Below are positions 1 to 9,213 of a DNA stretch of 37,491 nucleotides, in pieces (the stretch's first letter is position 1; the number at the start of each line of letters is the position of its first letter). The stretch spans positions 1-37,491 of the forward strand of contig JSZA02000061.1 in assembly GCA_000785145.2 (NCBI GenBank). Reading direction: 5' to 3'. The DNA comes from Candidatus Thiomargarita nelsonii. Its GTDB lineage: Bacteria; Pseudomonadota; Gammaproteobacteria; Beggiatoales; Beggiatoaceae. A program made the translations under genes and the position numbers. Below the pieces are notes generated by a model, which worked only from the letters and a program-made list of their open reading frames with translations, ran no database searches and was not told the origin of the DNA.

Positions 1-60
1 CCTACACCCGCCCCTACAAAAAATCACGGTTCACGTAGGGGCAATCCTTTATGGTTGCCC
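1..60. repeat. GTAG-type REP pair (partial) at the window edge
   Basis: Positions 35-60 start with GTAG and continue as an imperfect palindrome: GGGCAATCC, centre TTTA, TGGTTGCCC. Positions 1-17 read on the minus strand as GTAGGGGCGGGTG, an inverted partial partner. GTAG followed by an imperfect palindrome is the known signature of REP elements moved by RAYT transposases. The forward copy ends where the reading frame of the adjacent thioredoxin relic is lost, so it may mark the deletion point. Confidence 0.6.
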
Positions 61-250
61 TTAACGAAGGTGGCAGTGATGCTGCGAATGCCATATTGAG
101 CCGCCAACTCTTCTTGTTCATCGCTATTCACTTTTTACAAGGGGCACACCATTCAGCCCAAAAATCAACCAGCACTGGCACTTCTTTGGATTTTTCTATG
201 ACTTGGGCGGTGAAATTTTGCGCGTCGGCAACTATAATATAAGGGCTCAT
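58..250 (-). pseudogene. Thioredoxin / CnoX (YbbN)-like relic
   Basis: On the minus strand an ATG at 250 opens a reading frame for MSPYIIVADAQNFTAQ, then VPVLVDFWAEWCAPCK, which holds the thioredoxin active site WCxxC with the normal preceding strand. A stop follows directly. In the next frame the sequence resumes as KVNSDEQEELAAQYGIRS, which matches the region that normally lies about 30 residues further on in thioredoxin-fold proteins. The gene therefore carries an internal deletion with a frameshift, and its C-terminal part is missing where the REP element at 35-60 begins. The N-terminus resembles the thioredoxin domain of CnoX/YbbN, but too little remains to separate that from TrxA. It is non-functional as read. 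Confidence 0.75.
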
Positions 251-383
251 TTTTTTACCTTTCATGTCAGAATTATGTCAGTTCAGTTATATAACTATCT
301 TTTTTTTAATGCCAAAATACAAAAAGACAAGATTTTTTGGATGACTATGTTAAAATTTCTCTCAGAAAAAATTCACCCAACTT

Positions 384-400
384 TGGTAACTGATAACTAA
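384..400 (+). repeat. TAACTGA-type heptamers before phoH
   Basis: The sequence reads TGGTAAC then TGATAAC then TAA, i.e. two tandem heptamers of the TAACTGA type, ending nine bases before the TTG start of phoH. Similar heptamers sit directly before the pyrC start. TAACTGA direct repeats between genes have been described in marine Beggiatoaceae. The copy number here is small, so the assignment rests on register and position. Confidence 0.5.
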
Positions 401-408
401 AAAAAAAC

Positions 409-1401
409 TTGAATACAAATTCTCATCCTGACAAAATCATCACCAACGACTTTACCTTAGAGCCCTTGGATAACCAACGATTAGCCAATCTCTGTGGACA
501 ATTTGACGAACATTTGCGTCAACTGGAACAGCGGTTTAGCGTCGAAATCAATAACCGAGGGCATCAATTTCGCGTGATCGGACTTACCCATGCCGTGCAA
601 AGCGTCACAGGCGTACTCAATCAACTTTATTCCGCAACCACAGATGAAGCCTTAAATCCCGATAGTGTCCATTTAGTTTCTCAAGATGCCAATAGCCTTG
701 ATAAAGAAATCACTGAAGGTGCAGAAGTTCTCATTCGTACCCGTCGTGGTGTCGTTAAAGGGCGCAGCCCTAATCAACGCCAATATTTGAATAACATTAT
801 CCGCCATGACATTAATTTTGGCATAGGCGTTGCCGGCTCTGGAAAAACCTATTTAGCAGTGGCTTGCGCTGTCCAAGCCTTAGAACGTGAAGAAGTACGC
901 CGACTCGTCTTAGTGCGCCCTGCCGTGGAAGCCGGTGAACGGCTCGGATTTTTACCTGGGGATTTAGCTCAAAAAATTGACCCCTATTTGCGCCCTTTGT
1001 ATGATGCCTTATATGAAATGTTAGGTTTTGAACGGGTAGCCAAATTGATAGAGCGTCATGTGATTGAAATCGTGCCTTTAGCCTACATGCGTGGTCGAAC
1101 TTTGAATCATGCCTTTATCATCCTTGATGAAGCTCAAAATACGACTAAAGATCAAATGAAAATGTTTTTAACCCGTATTGGTTTTGGCTCGACTGCTGTC
1201 GTGACGGGAGATGTGACTCAAATTGATTTGCCGCGTGAAAAACAATCTGGCTTACGTCATGTGATTGAAATATTGAAAGGGGTTGAAGGCGTGAGTTTTA
1301 CCTTTTTTGGTGCTAACGATGTGGTTCGACATCCTATTGTCGCGCGTATTATTCAGGCTTATGAACGTGCCGAACCTTCACAAAATGGAAAAGATAGATA
1401 A
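409..1401 (+). CDS. ybeZ: PhoH-like ATPase (YbeZ)
   Basis: PhoH family P-loop ATPase of 330 residues, usual for the gammaproteobacterial YbeZ branch. The Walker A motif GVAGSGKT lies near residue 140 and the Walker B stretch FIILDEAQN near residue 245. YbeZ partners the endoribonuclease YbeY in RNA processing and ribosome quality control, which fits the next gene starting five bases after this stop. The N-terminal block before the P-loop (TLEPLDNQRLANLCGQFDEH) is the conserved YbeZ opening. The frame starts with TTG at 409; no ATG with a ribosome site lies nearby upstream, so TTG is the best available start but is not certain. Two heptamers of the TAACTGA type lie just before it. Confidence 0.95.
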   Translation: MNTNSHPDKIITNDFTLEPLDNQRLANLCGQFDEHLRQLEQRFSVEINNRGHQFRVIGLTHAVQSVTGVLNQLYSATTDEALNPDSVHLVSQDANSLDKEITEGAEVLIRTRRGVVKGRSPNQRQYLNNIIRHDINFGIGVAGSGKTYLAVACAVQALEREEVRRLVLVRPAVEAGERLGFLPGDLAQKIDPYLRPLYDALYEMLGFERVAKLIERHVIEIVPLAYMRGRTLNHAFIILDEAQNTTKDQMKMFLTRIGFGSTAVVTGDVTQIDLPREKQSGLRHVIEILKGVEGVSFTFFGANDVVRHPIVARIIQAYERAEPSQNGKDR

Positions 1402-1406
1402 AGATA

Positions 1407-1868
1407 ATGATAGACGTGCAATACGCTAGTCAAGCACCAGATTTACCTCATCGAGCCCTACTAACCACTTGGGTTAATAGCACTTTAAAAAGTAAGGAAT
1501 CTCTTCTTAAACAAAAAGCTGAAATGACCATACGGATTGTGAATGAATATGAAGCCAAACAATTAAATAAAAGGTGGCGACAACGCCCCTATCCGACTAA
1601 CGTCTTATCTTTTCCCTTTGAATGTCCACCAGGTGTTGATATACCATTATTGGGGGACATTGTTATTTGTGCGCCCCTGGTTGCCCACGAAGCGGCAGAA
1701 CAACATAAAACGCTATACGCCCACTGGGCACATCTCGTCATACATGGCACATTACATTTATTGGGCTATGATCATATTTCTGAACAAGAGGCACAAATAA
1801 TGGAAAGCCTAGAAATTCAGATATTACACGAATTAGGTTATTCCAATCCTTACCAAATAGCATTATGA
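1407..1868 (+). CDS. ybeY: Endoribonuclease YbeY
   Basis: YbeY/UPF0054 metallo-endoribonuclease, 153 residues, which is the normal length. The zinc-binding signature HGTLHLLGYDH (H-x3-H-x5-H) is intact near residues 114-124. YbeY acts in 16S rRNA 3' end maturation and in the disposal of defective ribosomes. It sits between the PhoH-like ATPase and corC, the classic gammaproteobacterial order. The stop codon overlaps the start of corC in an ATGA arrangement at 1865-1868, so the two are probably translationally coupled. Nothing looks damaged. Confidence 0.95.
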   Translation: MIDVQYASQAPDLPHRALLTTWVNSTLKSKESLLKQKAEMTIRIVNEYEAKQLNKRWRQRPYPTNVLSFPFECPPGVDIPLLGDIVICAPLVAHEAAEQHKTLYAHWAHLVIHGTLHLLGYDHISEQEAQIMESLEIQILHELGYSNPYQIAL

Positions 1869-2722
1869 TTTCGATTCCTTACTCTCACCCACTTCCTGCC
1901 ATGTCTTGGTTTGATCGTATTAAACAACACTGGTTTCACGAACCTCAGGACAAAGAACAACTGGTTACTCAGTTGCACTGTGCTAAACAACGTGAACTCC
2001 TCAGTGCTGAAACCTTGGAAATGATTGAAGGCGTGTTAGAAGTCTCAAAAAAACATGTACGCGATGTGATGATTCCAAGGGCACAAATGGATGTTTTAGA
2101 CTTACAGGCACCGCCAGAGGTTTTGGTGAAAGAAATTGTCAAAACGGGACATTCGCGTTTTCCCGTGATAGATGATAATCGTGATGATGTGCAAGGTATT
2201 TTTTTAGCCAAAGACTTATTGGATTATTATGCCAAGGGCAACCCAGATGAATTTAACATGCGTGATATGATGCGCCCAGCGGTGTTTATTCCTGAAAGCA
2301 AACGCCTAAATGTGCTATTGCGCGAATTTCGCACCAGTCGCAACCACATGGCGATTGTTGTTGATGAATATAGCGGAGTAGCCGGTTTAGTCACGATTGA
2401 AGATGTGATCGAAGAAATTGTAGGAGAGATTGATGATGAATATGATATTGATGATGAAATCTTCATAAAATCCACGAACAATGGGTTGTACACAGTACAG
2501 GCACTGACACCCATCGATGAATTTAATGATTATTTTAAAACTCAATTGAATGATGAAGAATTTGATACCATTGGCGGTTTAGTGATACAAGCTTTTGGAT
2601 ATGTGCCGAAACGGGGTGAAAGTATAGAATTTGAGGGATTTCATTTTGAAGTGATGCGTGCTGACAAGCGGCGCATTCAATGGTTGCGTATTAAATTTAT
2701 TTCAAGGCACAGTTCTTCCTAA
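1865..2722 (+). CDS. corC: CorC/HlyC family CBS-domain protein
   Basis: Cytoplasmic CorC/YbeX-type protein of 285 residues. After a short N-terminal segment come two CBS domains (residues about 70-190, with DVMIPRAQMDVL opening the first and YSGVAGLVTIEDVIEEIVGEI closing the pair) and a C-terminal CorC_HlyC transporter-associated domain (about 205-280, including DTIGGLVIQAFGYVPKRGE). The family is linked to magnesium/cobalt homeostasis and, through its operon with ybeY and ybeZ, to ribosome maturation. The start overlaps the ybeY stop by four bases. A second methionine (MSWFDRIKQ) 12 residues in resembles the usual family N-terminus and could be the real start. A terminator follows. Confidence 0.93.
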   Translation: MISIPYSHPLPAMSWFDRIKQHWFHEPQDKEQLVTQLHCAKQRELLSAETLEMIEGVLEVSKKHVRDVMIPRAQMDVLDLQAPPEVLVKEIVKTGHSRFPVIDDNRDDVQGIFLAKDLLDYYAKGNPDEFNMRDMMRPAVFIPESKRLNVLLREFRTSRNHMAIVVDEYSGVAGLVTIEDVIEEIVGEIDDEYDIDDEIFIKSTNNGLYTVQALTPIDEFNDYFKTQLNDEEFDTIGGLVIQAFGYVPKRGESIEFEGFHFEVMRADKRRIQWLRIKFISRHSSS

Positions 2723-2739
2723 AAAAATATCCAGATGTG

Positions 2740-2774
2740 AAAAATCCTATTTCTTAAAGAAATAGGATTTTTTT
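2740..2774 (+). terminator. Intrinsic terminator after corC
   Basis: AAAAATCCTATTTCTT pairs with AAGAAATAGGATTTTT around a tiny loop, followed by a T run. It lies about 17 bases after the corC stop and would work as a rho-independent terminator for the phoH-ybeY-corC operon. The A-rich left arm means it could also act on the other strand. Confidence 0.85.
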
Positions 2775-2929
2775 GACTTTTTAGATTTTTTTGAAGTAGC
2801 AATCACCGGCCTTTTGCACAAACACCATTGCAAAATGCGATGCCCTCATATGGCCGACAAGGTTTTGCCCTCTCAGTTTTGTTGACTTAGCTGTTGAAGT
2901 GATGAGAAAATTAGCATAAATCGCTATCA

Positions 2930-4346
2930 GTAATGTACGGAGTGGTAAACCGATTGTTTTTTGAACAGGATTATCGAGACCCTGATGCGATTGTACCTGT
3001 TTATTATAGTTTTCCTGATAGCTTTAAAGATCGGTGGGATTTTGCGCTAAAATATGTGGAAAATTTGCTGGTATGCGGCGTTTCGTTTACGTGATACCAA
3101 AGTCTTATCGGCTGAGACTTTTAAACGTCAGAAATTAATAAAAACTATTCGTGAAAATTGTCTTTTTAGTAAAACATTTAAAGCGACGATAGGACTTAGT
3201 GAGGAGATTCTTGAAAAAGACGTGACCATTCCTGAAGAAAGGGCACTCTGGCTACCACGTCAATGCCATTAAGTTAAGGTCATGTATGGAAATTGGCTTA
3301 ACTTAATGGCATTGACCGAACTCACACGCCGAGCGGCAAAATATCATAAAGCAAGCCTTTCAGAAGAAATAGCCCCCATTGTGGCAGAACGTTGTGGTGG
3401 AAACCCATTTTATATAACCGCTGTTGTCAAACAAGCGGCGAAACAAGGCCAAGCCCTTTCTTCAGAAGAAAATCTCAATAATATTTTAGCTGTCGATCTT
3501 TCATCAGGATTTATCTGGGCGGAATTGAATGATCAAGTGACTCGCTGGATTGAACGTATCAACGATTATGGCATTACTAAATGGATATTATACCTTTCCG
3601 CATTGGAAGAAGGCGAGCGGTTAAATTTGGAACGGATTCAACAAGCACTACAGGAAAATGAAGGAAAACGGGTGAGCCTTGAGAAAATCCAAGATGTGCT
3701 GATCAAACTGTCTCGTGGTGATCTGCTTCAATATATGGAATTAGGTCGCTGGTTTCAAAAGGTGGAGGATCCGATTTTATTAGAATTTTTGAAGGTTTGG
3801 GGACGGATCGAAGTCCAAGGGCAAGATGAGGGCCAAGTTCGAGACGATTTACGGCAAAAATACGATCATATCAAACGGAAATTTTCAGAACTTCTGGGTT
3901 ATTTGGCTGAAGTTTATATGGCGCAAATACTGATCAACGGGCAACGGCAAAATTTGCCGGGTCAATATTTTCATCAGGATAGCGATATCAAAGTGCCTAA
4001 ATTTACCTATCTAAGGCTCAGAGAAAAATTGGGCATCGGGAAAGATATGGAAATTGATCTTCACGGTGCCGCCGGTATTGAACATTGGGTGGCAGAAAGT
4101 AAATGGTGGAGAGATCGAACGGTGGGTATTTCGCTTGTGAAAAAATTACTTAATAAAGCGGAAATTGTCAAAAAAGAGAGAAAGCCTGACTTTGTTCGCG
4201 TCTGGTTTTTTGCACATAATGGTTTTACTGAAGAGGCGGAAATTTTTATGCAAGAGCATAACGTTTTTTGGTCAACTCGGGCAGATTTAGATAGATTATT
4301 GGCTCAGGTTGGCTTGAGAACTTTGCCGAAATTTGAGGCAAAATGA
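2930..4346 (+). pseudogene. Broken ATPase with PD-(D/E)XK-like C-terminal domain
   Basis: Three pieces of one gene. About 2935-3090 reads GVVNRLFFEQDYRDPDAIV and VPVYYSFPDSFKDRWDFAL. A frameshift near 3090 leads into the frame of 3054-3272 (LRDTKVLSAETFKRQKL onward). A 58-bp palindromic element at 3259-3316 then interrupts it. From about 3306 to 4346 the C-terminal two thirds is open (TELTRRAAKYHKASL, then RCGGNPFYITAVV). The Walker A region and the Walker B section expected before RCGGNPFYI are both missing. The C-terminus has EIDLHG followed by VAESKWW, a D...ExK pattern of PD-(D/E)XK nuclease-like domains, as in archaeal-type ATPases with a DUF234-like tail. This assignment is family-level inference. 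The long 3' frame may still be translated from ATG 3282 or 3306, but without ATPase motifs. Confidence 0.65.
3259..3316. repeat. 58-bp inverted-repeat mini-element
   Basis: GTCAATGCCATTAAGTTAAG at 3259-3278 is the exact reverse complement of 3297-3316, separated by 18 bases. It sits inside the ATPase relic at the point where the central ATPase coding region is missing. A related single end (TCAATGTCATTAAGTTAA) occurs at 9091-9108. The layout fits a solo mini-element, or fused ends of a larger insertion sequence. I cannot assign the IS family. Confidence 0.7.
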
Positions 4347-4453
4347 TTTCAAGCATAGTGGTGCATTTGGGCTTATGTATCAACGGGACAAAGTACGCCA
4401 TTATGAGAACATGATAGAGAGAACCAGGGTGAATGTGTTTGAACGCGCTGCTA

Positions 4454-4508
4454 GGAGTCCAAGATTTATCTTGGACGTCTGGCTCGTCCAAAATAAATTT
4501 TGGACTCC
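4454..4508. repeat. Family A REP pair (REPIN) before pepN
   Basis: Forward element at 4454-4477: GGAGT head, CCAAGA, centre TTTA, TCTTGG, ACG. Inverted element at 4485-4508, a variant with AAATTTATTT in the middle. The two are separated by seven bases and form a larger cruciform. The pair ends 20 bases before the pepN start and lies in its 5' leader. Confidence 0.85.
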
Positions 4509-4528
4509 AAATTAAGAGAAATCAATTA

Positions 4529-7165
4529 ATGCAACAAACGCCAAAAACCACTTATTTATCAGACTATCAACCAACTGATTATCGCGTAGATTCGATTGAT
4601 CTGCATTTTGATTTGCATGAAACCAAAACCATTGTTAAATCAAAGCTGTCAATCCAAAAACTGGACAATAGCCCGAAGACACCACCGTTGAAATTAAACG
4701 GAGAAGAGTTGCTACTCAAATCCGTGAGCCTCAATGGGAAACAATTATCGTCTACTCAATATGCGTTAAGCGATGAAAGCTTGATTATCCCTGAAGTGCC
4801 AGAATCCTTTGAATTAGCCATCGAAACCGAAATTAACCCTAAAGCGAATACTGCCTTAACTGGCTTATACCTCTCCGGTGGCAATTTTTGTACTCAGTGC
4901 GAAGCCCAAGGATTTCGACGCATCACCTATATGCTTGATCGTCCAGACGTGATGGCACGCTATACAACAACCCTCGTCGCTGACAAAGCCCAATATCCGG
5001 TGTTACTTGCCAATGGCCATTTACGTGAAAGTGGAGAATTAGGTGCAAACCGTCATTGGGCAAAATGGGCAGATCCGTTTCCAAAGCCCACTTATTTATT
5101 TGCCTTAGTGGCTGGCGATTTAGCCCGGATTGAGGATCAGTTTATCACCCAATCGGGGCGTCAAGTGACTTTGCAAATTTATGTGCAATCACACAATATT
5201 GACAAATGTCAACATGCCATGCAATCACTGAAAAAGGCCATGCGATGGGATGAAGACGTCTATGGGCGCGAATACGATTTGGATATTTATATGATCGTAG
5301 CCGTTGATGATTTTAATATGGGGGCAATGGAAAACAAAGGGCTCAATATTTTTAATTCTGAATATGTCCTCGCCAAGCCCGAAACCGCTACGGATAGCGA
5401 TTATGAAGACATCGAAGGCGTGATCGCGCACGAGTATTTTCATAATTGGTCGGGAAATCGGGTGACGTGTCGAGATTGGTTTCAATTGAGTTTAAAAGAA
5501 GGCTTTACCGTTTTTCGAGATCAAGAATTTAGTGCCGATATGACTTCGCGTGGTGTCAAACGCATTCAAGATGTCAACATTTTACGCACGCATCAGTTTC
5601 GAGAAGATGCCAGCCCAATGGCGCATCCCGTTCGCCCCGAGTCTTATATTGAAATAGATAATTTTTATACCCTCACCGTTTACGAAAAAGGGGCCGAAGT
5701 CGTGCGTATGTTGCACCATTTGTTGGGGGCGGAGAATTTTCGCAAGGGCACGGATTGTTATTTTGAACGACACGATGGGCAAGCCGTTACCACTGAACAT
5801 TTTGTGAAGGCTTTAGAGGATGCCAATCAAATAGATTTGAGCCAATTTCGTTTGTGGTATTCTCAAGCGGGTACGCCTGAATTAGAAATTAGCCGTACTT
5901 ATAATGAGGCAGCCAAAAGCTACACTTTAACCGTCAAACAAAGCACACCGGGGCAAGATCAGAACAAGCCTTTTCATATTCCCCTAGCGATTGGTTTATT
6001 AGATAAACAGGGGCAGGATATGCCTTTGCAATTGCAAGGTGAATCGGCTGCCATTAAAGGAACACGGGTATTGCATATCAGAGCGGCGGCGCAAGATTTT
6101 ACTTTTCAAAACCTCAACGAGCAACCTATTCCTTCTTTGCTGCGGGGATTTTCTGCTCCAGTAAAAGTCAAGATGGATTTGAGCGATGAAGAACGCTGTT
6201 TTTTGATGATGCACGATAGTGATGATTTTAATCGCTGGGATGCGGGACAACAATTGGCGGTCAAAATCATGACGCAATTGGTTGAAGATGTTCATCAAAA
6301 CAGGGCATTACAGGTAGCCGATGCTTTTATCGAGGCTTATCAAGAAATTTTGAATAACGATACATTGGATAAAGCTTTGGCGACTCAAGCCATTAGTTTG
6401 CCCTCAGAAAGTTATTTGGGCTCCTTTATGGAACCGATTGATCCGGTGGCGATTCATCAGGTGCGACGCTTTATGCGTCAAACCATCGCACAACGTTTAA
6501 GAGACCTTTTTTTGAAGGTTTACCACCGTCTTGCGGATGAGGGTAGGGGGGAATATCGTATTGATCAAACCTCTATATCGCTACGAAGCTTAAAAAATCT
6601 CTGTTTGAGTTATTTAATGGAACTGAATGATGAAGACATCATCAAATCCTGTTATCGACAATTTCTTGATAGCAACAATATGACTGATGTCATGGCGGCT
6701 TTGCAGCCTTTAGCGAATACGGACTGTGCTGAGCGGGAAGCAGCTTTGGCGCATTTTTATCAACAATGGAAACACGAACCGTTGGTTGTGGATAAATGGT
6801 TAGCTATTCAAGCCAATTCTCGTTTGCCCGGCACCTTGGATCAAGTCAAACGCCTGACACAACACGAGGCATTTGATATCAAAAATCCAAACAAGGTGCG
6901 TGCTTTGATTGGAGCATTTGCACATAACAATCACGCGCAGTTTCATGAGAACAGCGGAATCGGTTATGCGTTTTTGACGGATATGATTTTGCAAATTGAT
7001 CCGATGAATTCACAAATTTCATCGTGTTTGGTGGAAGCGTACACACTTTGGCGCAAATATGATGTGCAACGACAAGCATTGTTAAAACAACAATTGGAAA
7101 AAATAGCGGATGCGCCTCGTTTATCTAAAAATGTTTATGAGATTGTGTCTAAAAGTTTAGGTTAA
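4529..7165 (+). CDS. pepN: Aminopeptidase N (M1 family)
   Basis: Zinc aminopeptidase of the M1 family, bacterial PepN type, 878 residues from the chosen start (E. coli PepN has 870). The exopeptidase motif GAMENKGLNIFN and the zinc site HEYFHNW, with its downstream glutamate in LKEGFTVFRDQEF, are intact. The N-terminal beta domain, thermolysin-like domain and long helical C-terminal domain are all represented. It removes N-terminal residues from peptides in cytoplasmic peptide turnover. The frame is open back to 4433, but that extension merely translates the REP pair, so ATG 4529 (QQTPKTTYLSDYQPTDYRV follows) is preferred. A purine stretch AAGAGAA about 10 bases upstream is a weak ribosome site. 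Confidence 0.96.
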   Translation: MQQTPKTTYLSDYQPTDYRVDSIDLHFDLHETKTIVKSKLSIQKLDNSPKTPPLKLNGEELLLKSVSLNGKQLSSTQYALSDESLIIPEVPESFELAIETEINPKANTALTGLYLSGGNFCTQCEAQGFRRITYMLDRPDVMARYTTTLVADKAQYPVLLANGHLRESGELGANRHWAKWADPFPKPTYLFALVAGDLARIEDQFITQSGRQVTLQIYVQSHNIDKCQHAMQSLKKAMRWDEDVYGREYDLDIYMIVAVDDFNMGAMENKGLNIFNSEYVLAKPETATDSDYEDIEGVIAHEYFHNWSGNRVTCRDWFQLSLKEGFTVFRDQEFSADMTSRGVKRIQDVNILRTHQFREDASPMAHPVRPESYIEIDNFYTLTVYEKGAEVVRMLHHLLGAENFRKGTDCYFERHDGQAVTTEHFVKALEDANQIDLSQFRLWYSQAGTPELEISRTYNEAAKSYTLTVKQSTPGQDQNKPFHIPLAIGLLDKQGQDMPLQLQGESAAIKGTRVLHIRAAAQDFTFQNLNEQPIPSLLRGFSAPVKVKMDLSDEERCFLMMHDSDDFNRWDAGQQLAVKIMTQLVEDVHQNRALQVADAFIEAYQEILNNDTLDKALATQAISLPSESYLGSFMEPIDPVAIHQVRRFMRQTIAQRLRDLFLKVYHRLADEGRGEYRIDQTSISLRSLKNLCLSYLMELNDEDIIKSCYRQFLDSNNMTDVMAALQPLANTDCAEREAALAHFYQQWKHEPLVVDKWLAIQANSRLPGTLDQVKRLTQHEAFDIKNPNKVRALIGAFAHNNHAQFHENSGIGYAFLTDMILQIDPMNSQISSCLVEAYTLWRKYDVQRQALLKQQLEKIADAPRLSKNVYEIVSKSLG

Positions 7166-7286
7166 GAGTACATGAGATAGCAATTCTATTGATAACTATT
7201 GACATGTACATACATCATTACGTATGACTTTCAATAATTATGAATAAGGGAGGTATCAACCCTTTATCCATTCGTCTAATGAGAAC

Positions 7287-8755
7287 TCAGGTTACTTTTC
7301 TTCGCCTTTCCAAGTTAATCCAAAATTGCTGTTTTTTAGTAGGCAAAGGTCGTATTCGTTTGGTTGGGTGCAACCATTCTTTAATGCTTGCGCCTACCTT
7401 TTTCGCCAAGGAAGAAAAAGAAAAGTCATTCAGAGGAAAATGTTTTTGCGGAGCAAAAACATTTTCCTCTGAATCAGTCTTTCTCATGATGTTGAATGCA
7501 CCGTTTACATCGGCATTCACAAGCGTTCCGTCTTGGGACTTGTACAAACCACGTTTAACTCGTTTGCCACTAAATGTACGTTTTTGTTTGGCTTTTTTGT
7601 TGTACCGCTTCGGCATTTTATCACCATCCACAAAACTCGCTTTACTTGTATAGCTTTCGTCTGTCACCACTAATTCGATACCGTGTGACCCAAGTTTGTA
7701 GTTCAACTTGTCCACAAACTGGCCTAAAGCTAGATTCACAAAATTTTGGTTGGTTCTTTTGCCTAAATTTATTTGGTTCAGTGATTTAACAACATCACCG
7801 ACAACTACCGATGATATGCCATGTTCAACACAGGTTTTGACAACAATTGATGTGGCCTTGTGAATGTAATCATTCACTACGGCATTACGTCTATTGGTTA
7901 GGCTTTGCAGCCTGCGCGACCATTTTTCCCCCTTTCTGATAGTTTTGATTGCATAGAAGCCTTTCGCTTGTTGTAATGAGCGTTTATTGACTTTAAACGC
8001 CTACCGTCAATGATAAAAGGCGAAACCACACCGTTTGTAACGCAGGTAGCCAGATTATTCAAACCCAGATCAATGGACATGGTTTTTTCACTCTGGCTTA
8101 CCCTCATTCTGTCAGCAGGATTTTCTTCATAGACAAAAACAGCGTGAAAGCTTTTATGCTTAGGAATAATTTCCACTTGCTTTATGTCTTTATCCCACAG
8201 TTGCTTGGGGACTTGTATTTCCAACCCCTTTTCCAACACGACAACTTGCTTATAATGAAGAGATTCACCCGTTGGAAATGTCTTTCCGTTCGGTAGAGTC
8301 ATTTCAGGGCCTTTTTCAACAATGAGTAAGCCTTGGATACTGAAGGCTTGATAATCAAAAATTAAGTTGTCATGGTTTTCTTTTTTATACTTGGGCGGCC
8401 TGGGCTTCCCCTTGTACTTACCAGGATTTTTTTTAAAATCCTGATGACACGCAAAAAACGACTTAAAATTTTTATCAAGCCGCCGTAACGTTTGTTGAGC
8501 GACCTTGGCTTTCAACAACTTATAATTGACCTCGCCCTCAAGGTTGGTGACTTGCTTCATGACCTTATCCATTTACTCCGCACAGCGAAGTTACTTCGTT
8601 TGAGGCAACGAGAAATATTTCCCTGTCGCCTCGAACGCCTCTCGCAATGTCCACAATGTCTGGTTATAGAGGTTTTTGGCATGATGGGTAAGGTCTTTTA
8701 GTCGTTCAAATTGGGGCTTTTTTAAACCTTTAATCTTAATTTTTAGTGCTCTCAT
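7287..8755 (-). pseudogene. tnpB: Broken IS200/IS605-family TnpB
   Basis: Minus-strand RNA-guided nuclease gene in three pieces. The N-terminus begins at ATG 8755 (MRALKIKIKGLKKPQFERL) and is stopped by in-frame TAA codons at 8593-8591 and 8575-8573. The middle (8572-7898) contains the RuvC-I aspartate in MSIDLGLNNLATCV. A one-base deletion in a GGGGGAAAAA run near 7925 shifts the frame, and 7877-7287 continues with the C-terminal part, including TDESYTSKAS and the RuvC-III NADVNGAFNI. At the usual RuvC-II glutamate position the sequence reads VVVGD instead of an E-D-L motif; in this subgroup the acidic residue in TDESYTSK may take over. No TnpA is present. The 3' end of the gene and flank, where TnpB guide RNAs usually lie, is at 7180-7480. 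The homopolymer shift could be a sequencing error; the two stops make inactivity likely. Confidence 0.85.
7428..7474. repeat. Perfect 22-bp-arm hairpin inside the tnpB 3' end
   Basis: ATTCAGAGGAAAATGTTTTTGC at 7428-7449 is followed by GGA and its exact reverse complement, ending at 7474. It lies within the coding frame of the TnpB C-terminus, just after the RuvC-III motif. It may be a recent small insertion, or part of a structured 3' RNA. Confidence 0.8.
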
Positions 8756-9213
8756 TTATTAGCACCTCGATTGCTATTTTAACCGGTTATCAAAAACCGA
8801 TGAAATATACCCGAACCATCAAGTCAAGTCAAGTCAAGACTTAAACTGAGTGCTTTCGCTTTGCAGTGTGTGACAATATTCACCCTTGTAAACCGTTATC
8901 AATACTTGTTAATAGTTATCAATACTTTTATGTACTATATCTTTTATAGCAGAGCCATGGTCAAAGGAATGGCCACAAATCTGTAATCTTTTAATTGAAT
9001 TTCATGATGCTTGTCCAAGTGATTTAAAAGAAAAGTTAAAATGGCATCCAACTAATGAATTGCGAGCGTCGGATGCCCCTTACACTCGCTTCAATGTCAT
9101 TAAGTTAACAGTAACGTGTTGATGTTATAATCCCAATGTATGTTTTAAAGCAAGATCAACTTGAGTCATTGGAAGCCAACCGATCACGCGGTCAATTTCA
9201 GATTCAGCAACGT
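8756..9213. other. Gene-poor stretch with repeats and coding debris
   Basis: Upstream side of the tnpB relic. It holds a short tandem run of AAGTC units (about 8819-8836) and repeated GTTATCAATACTT words (8891-8935). A plus-strand frame without a start, about 8946-9122, reads EPWSKEWPQICNLLIEF onward and ends in a solo inverted-repeat end (9091-9108) like that at 3259-3316. A minus-strand fragment, 9214-9125, reads NVAESEIDRVIGWLP and ends HTLGL-stop. Neither coding fragment is recognised. The minus fragment directly follows the antitoxin-like gene and may be the tail of its former partner. Confidence 0.45.

Noticed and set aside
203..400. Short plus-strand frame before phoH
   Set aside because: Low-complexity AT-rich translation with no ribosome site, overlapping the antisense thioredoxin relic and the leader of phoH.
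4433..4528. N-terminal extension of pepN
   Set aside because: The extra residues are translated from the REP pair; the family N-terminus starts after ATG 4529.
7240..7789. Plus-strand open frames over the tnpB region
   Set aside because: They are antisense to the well-supported TnpB relic, have no recognisable domains, and include the palindrome at 7428-7474.
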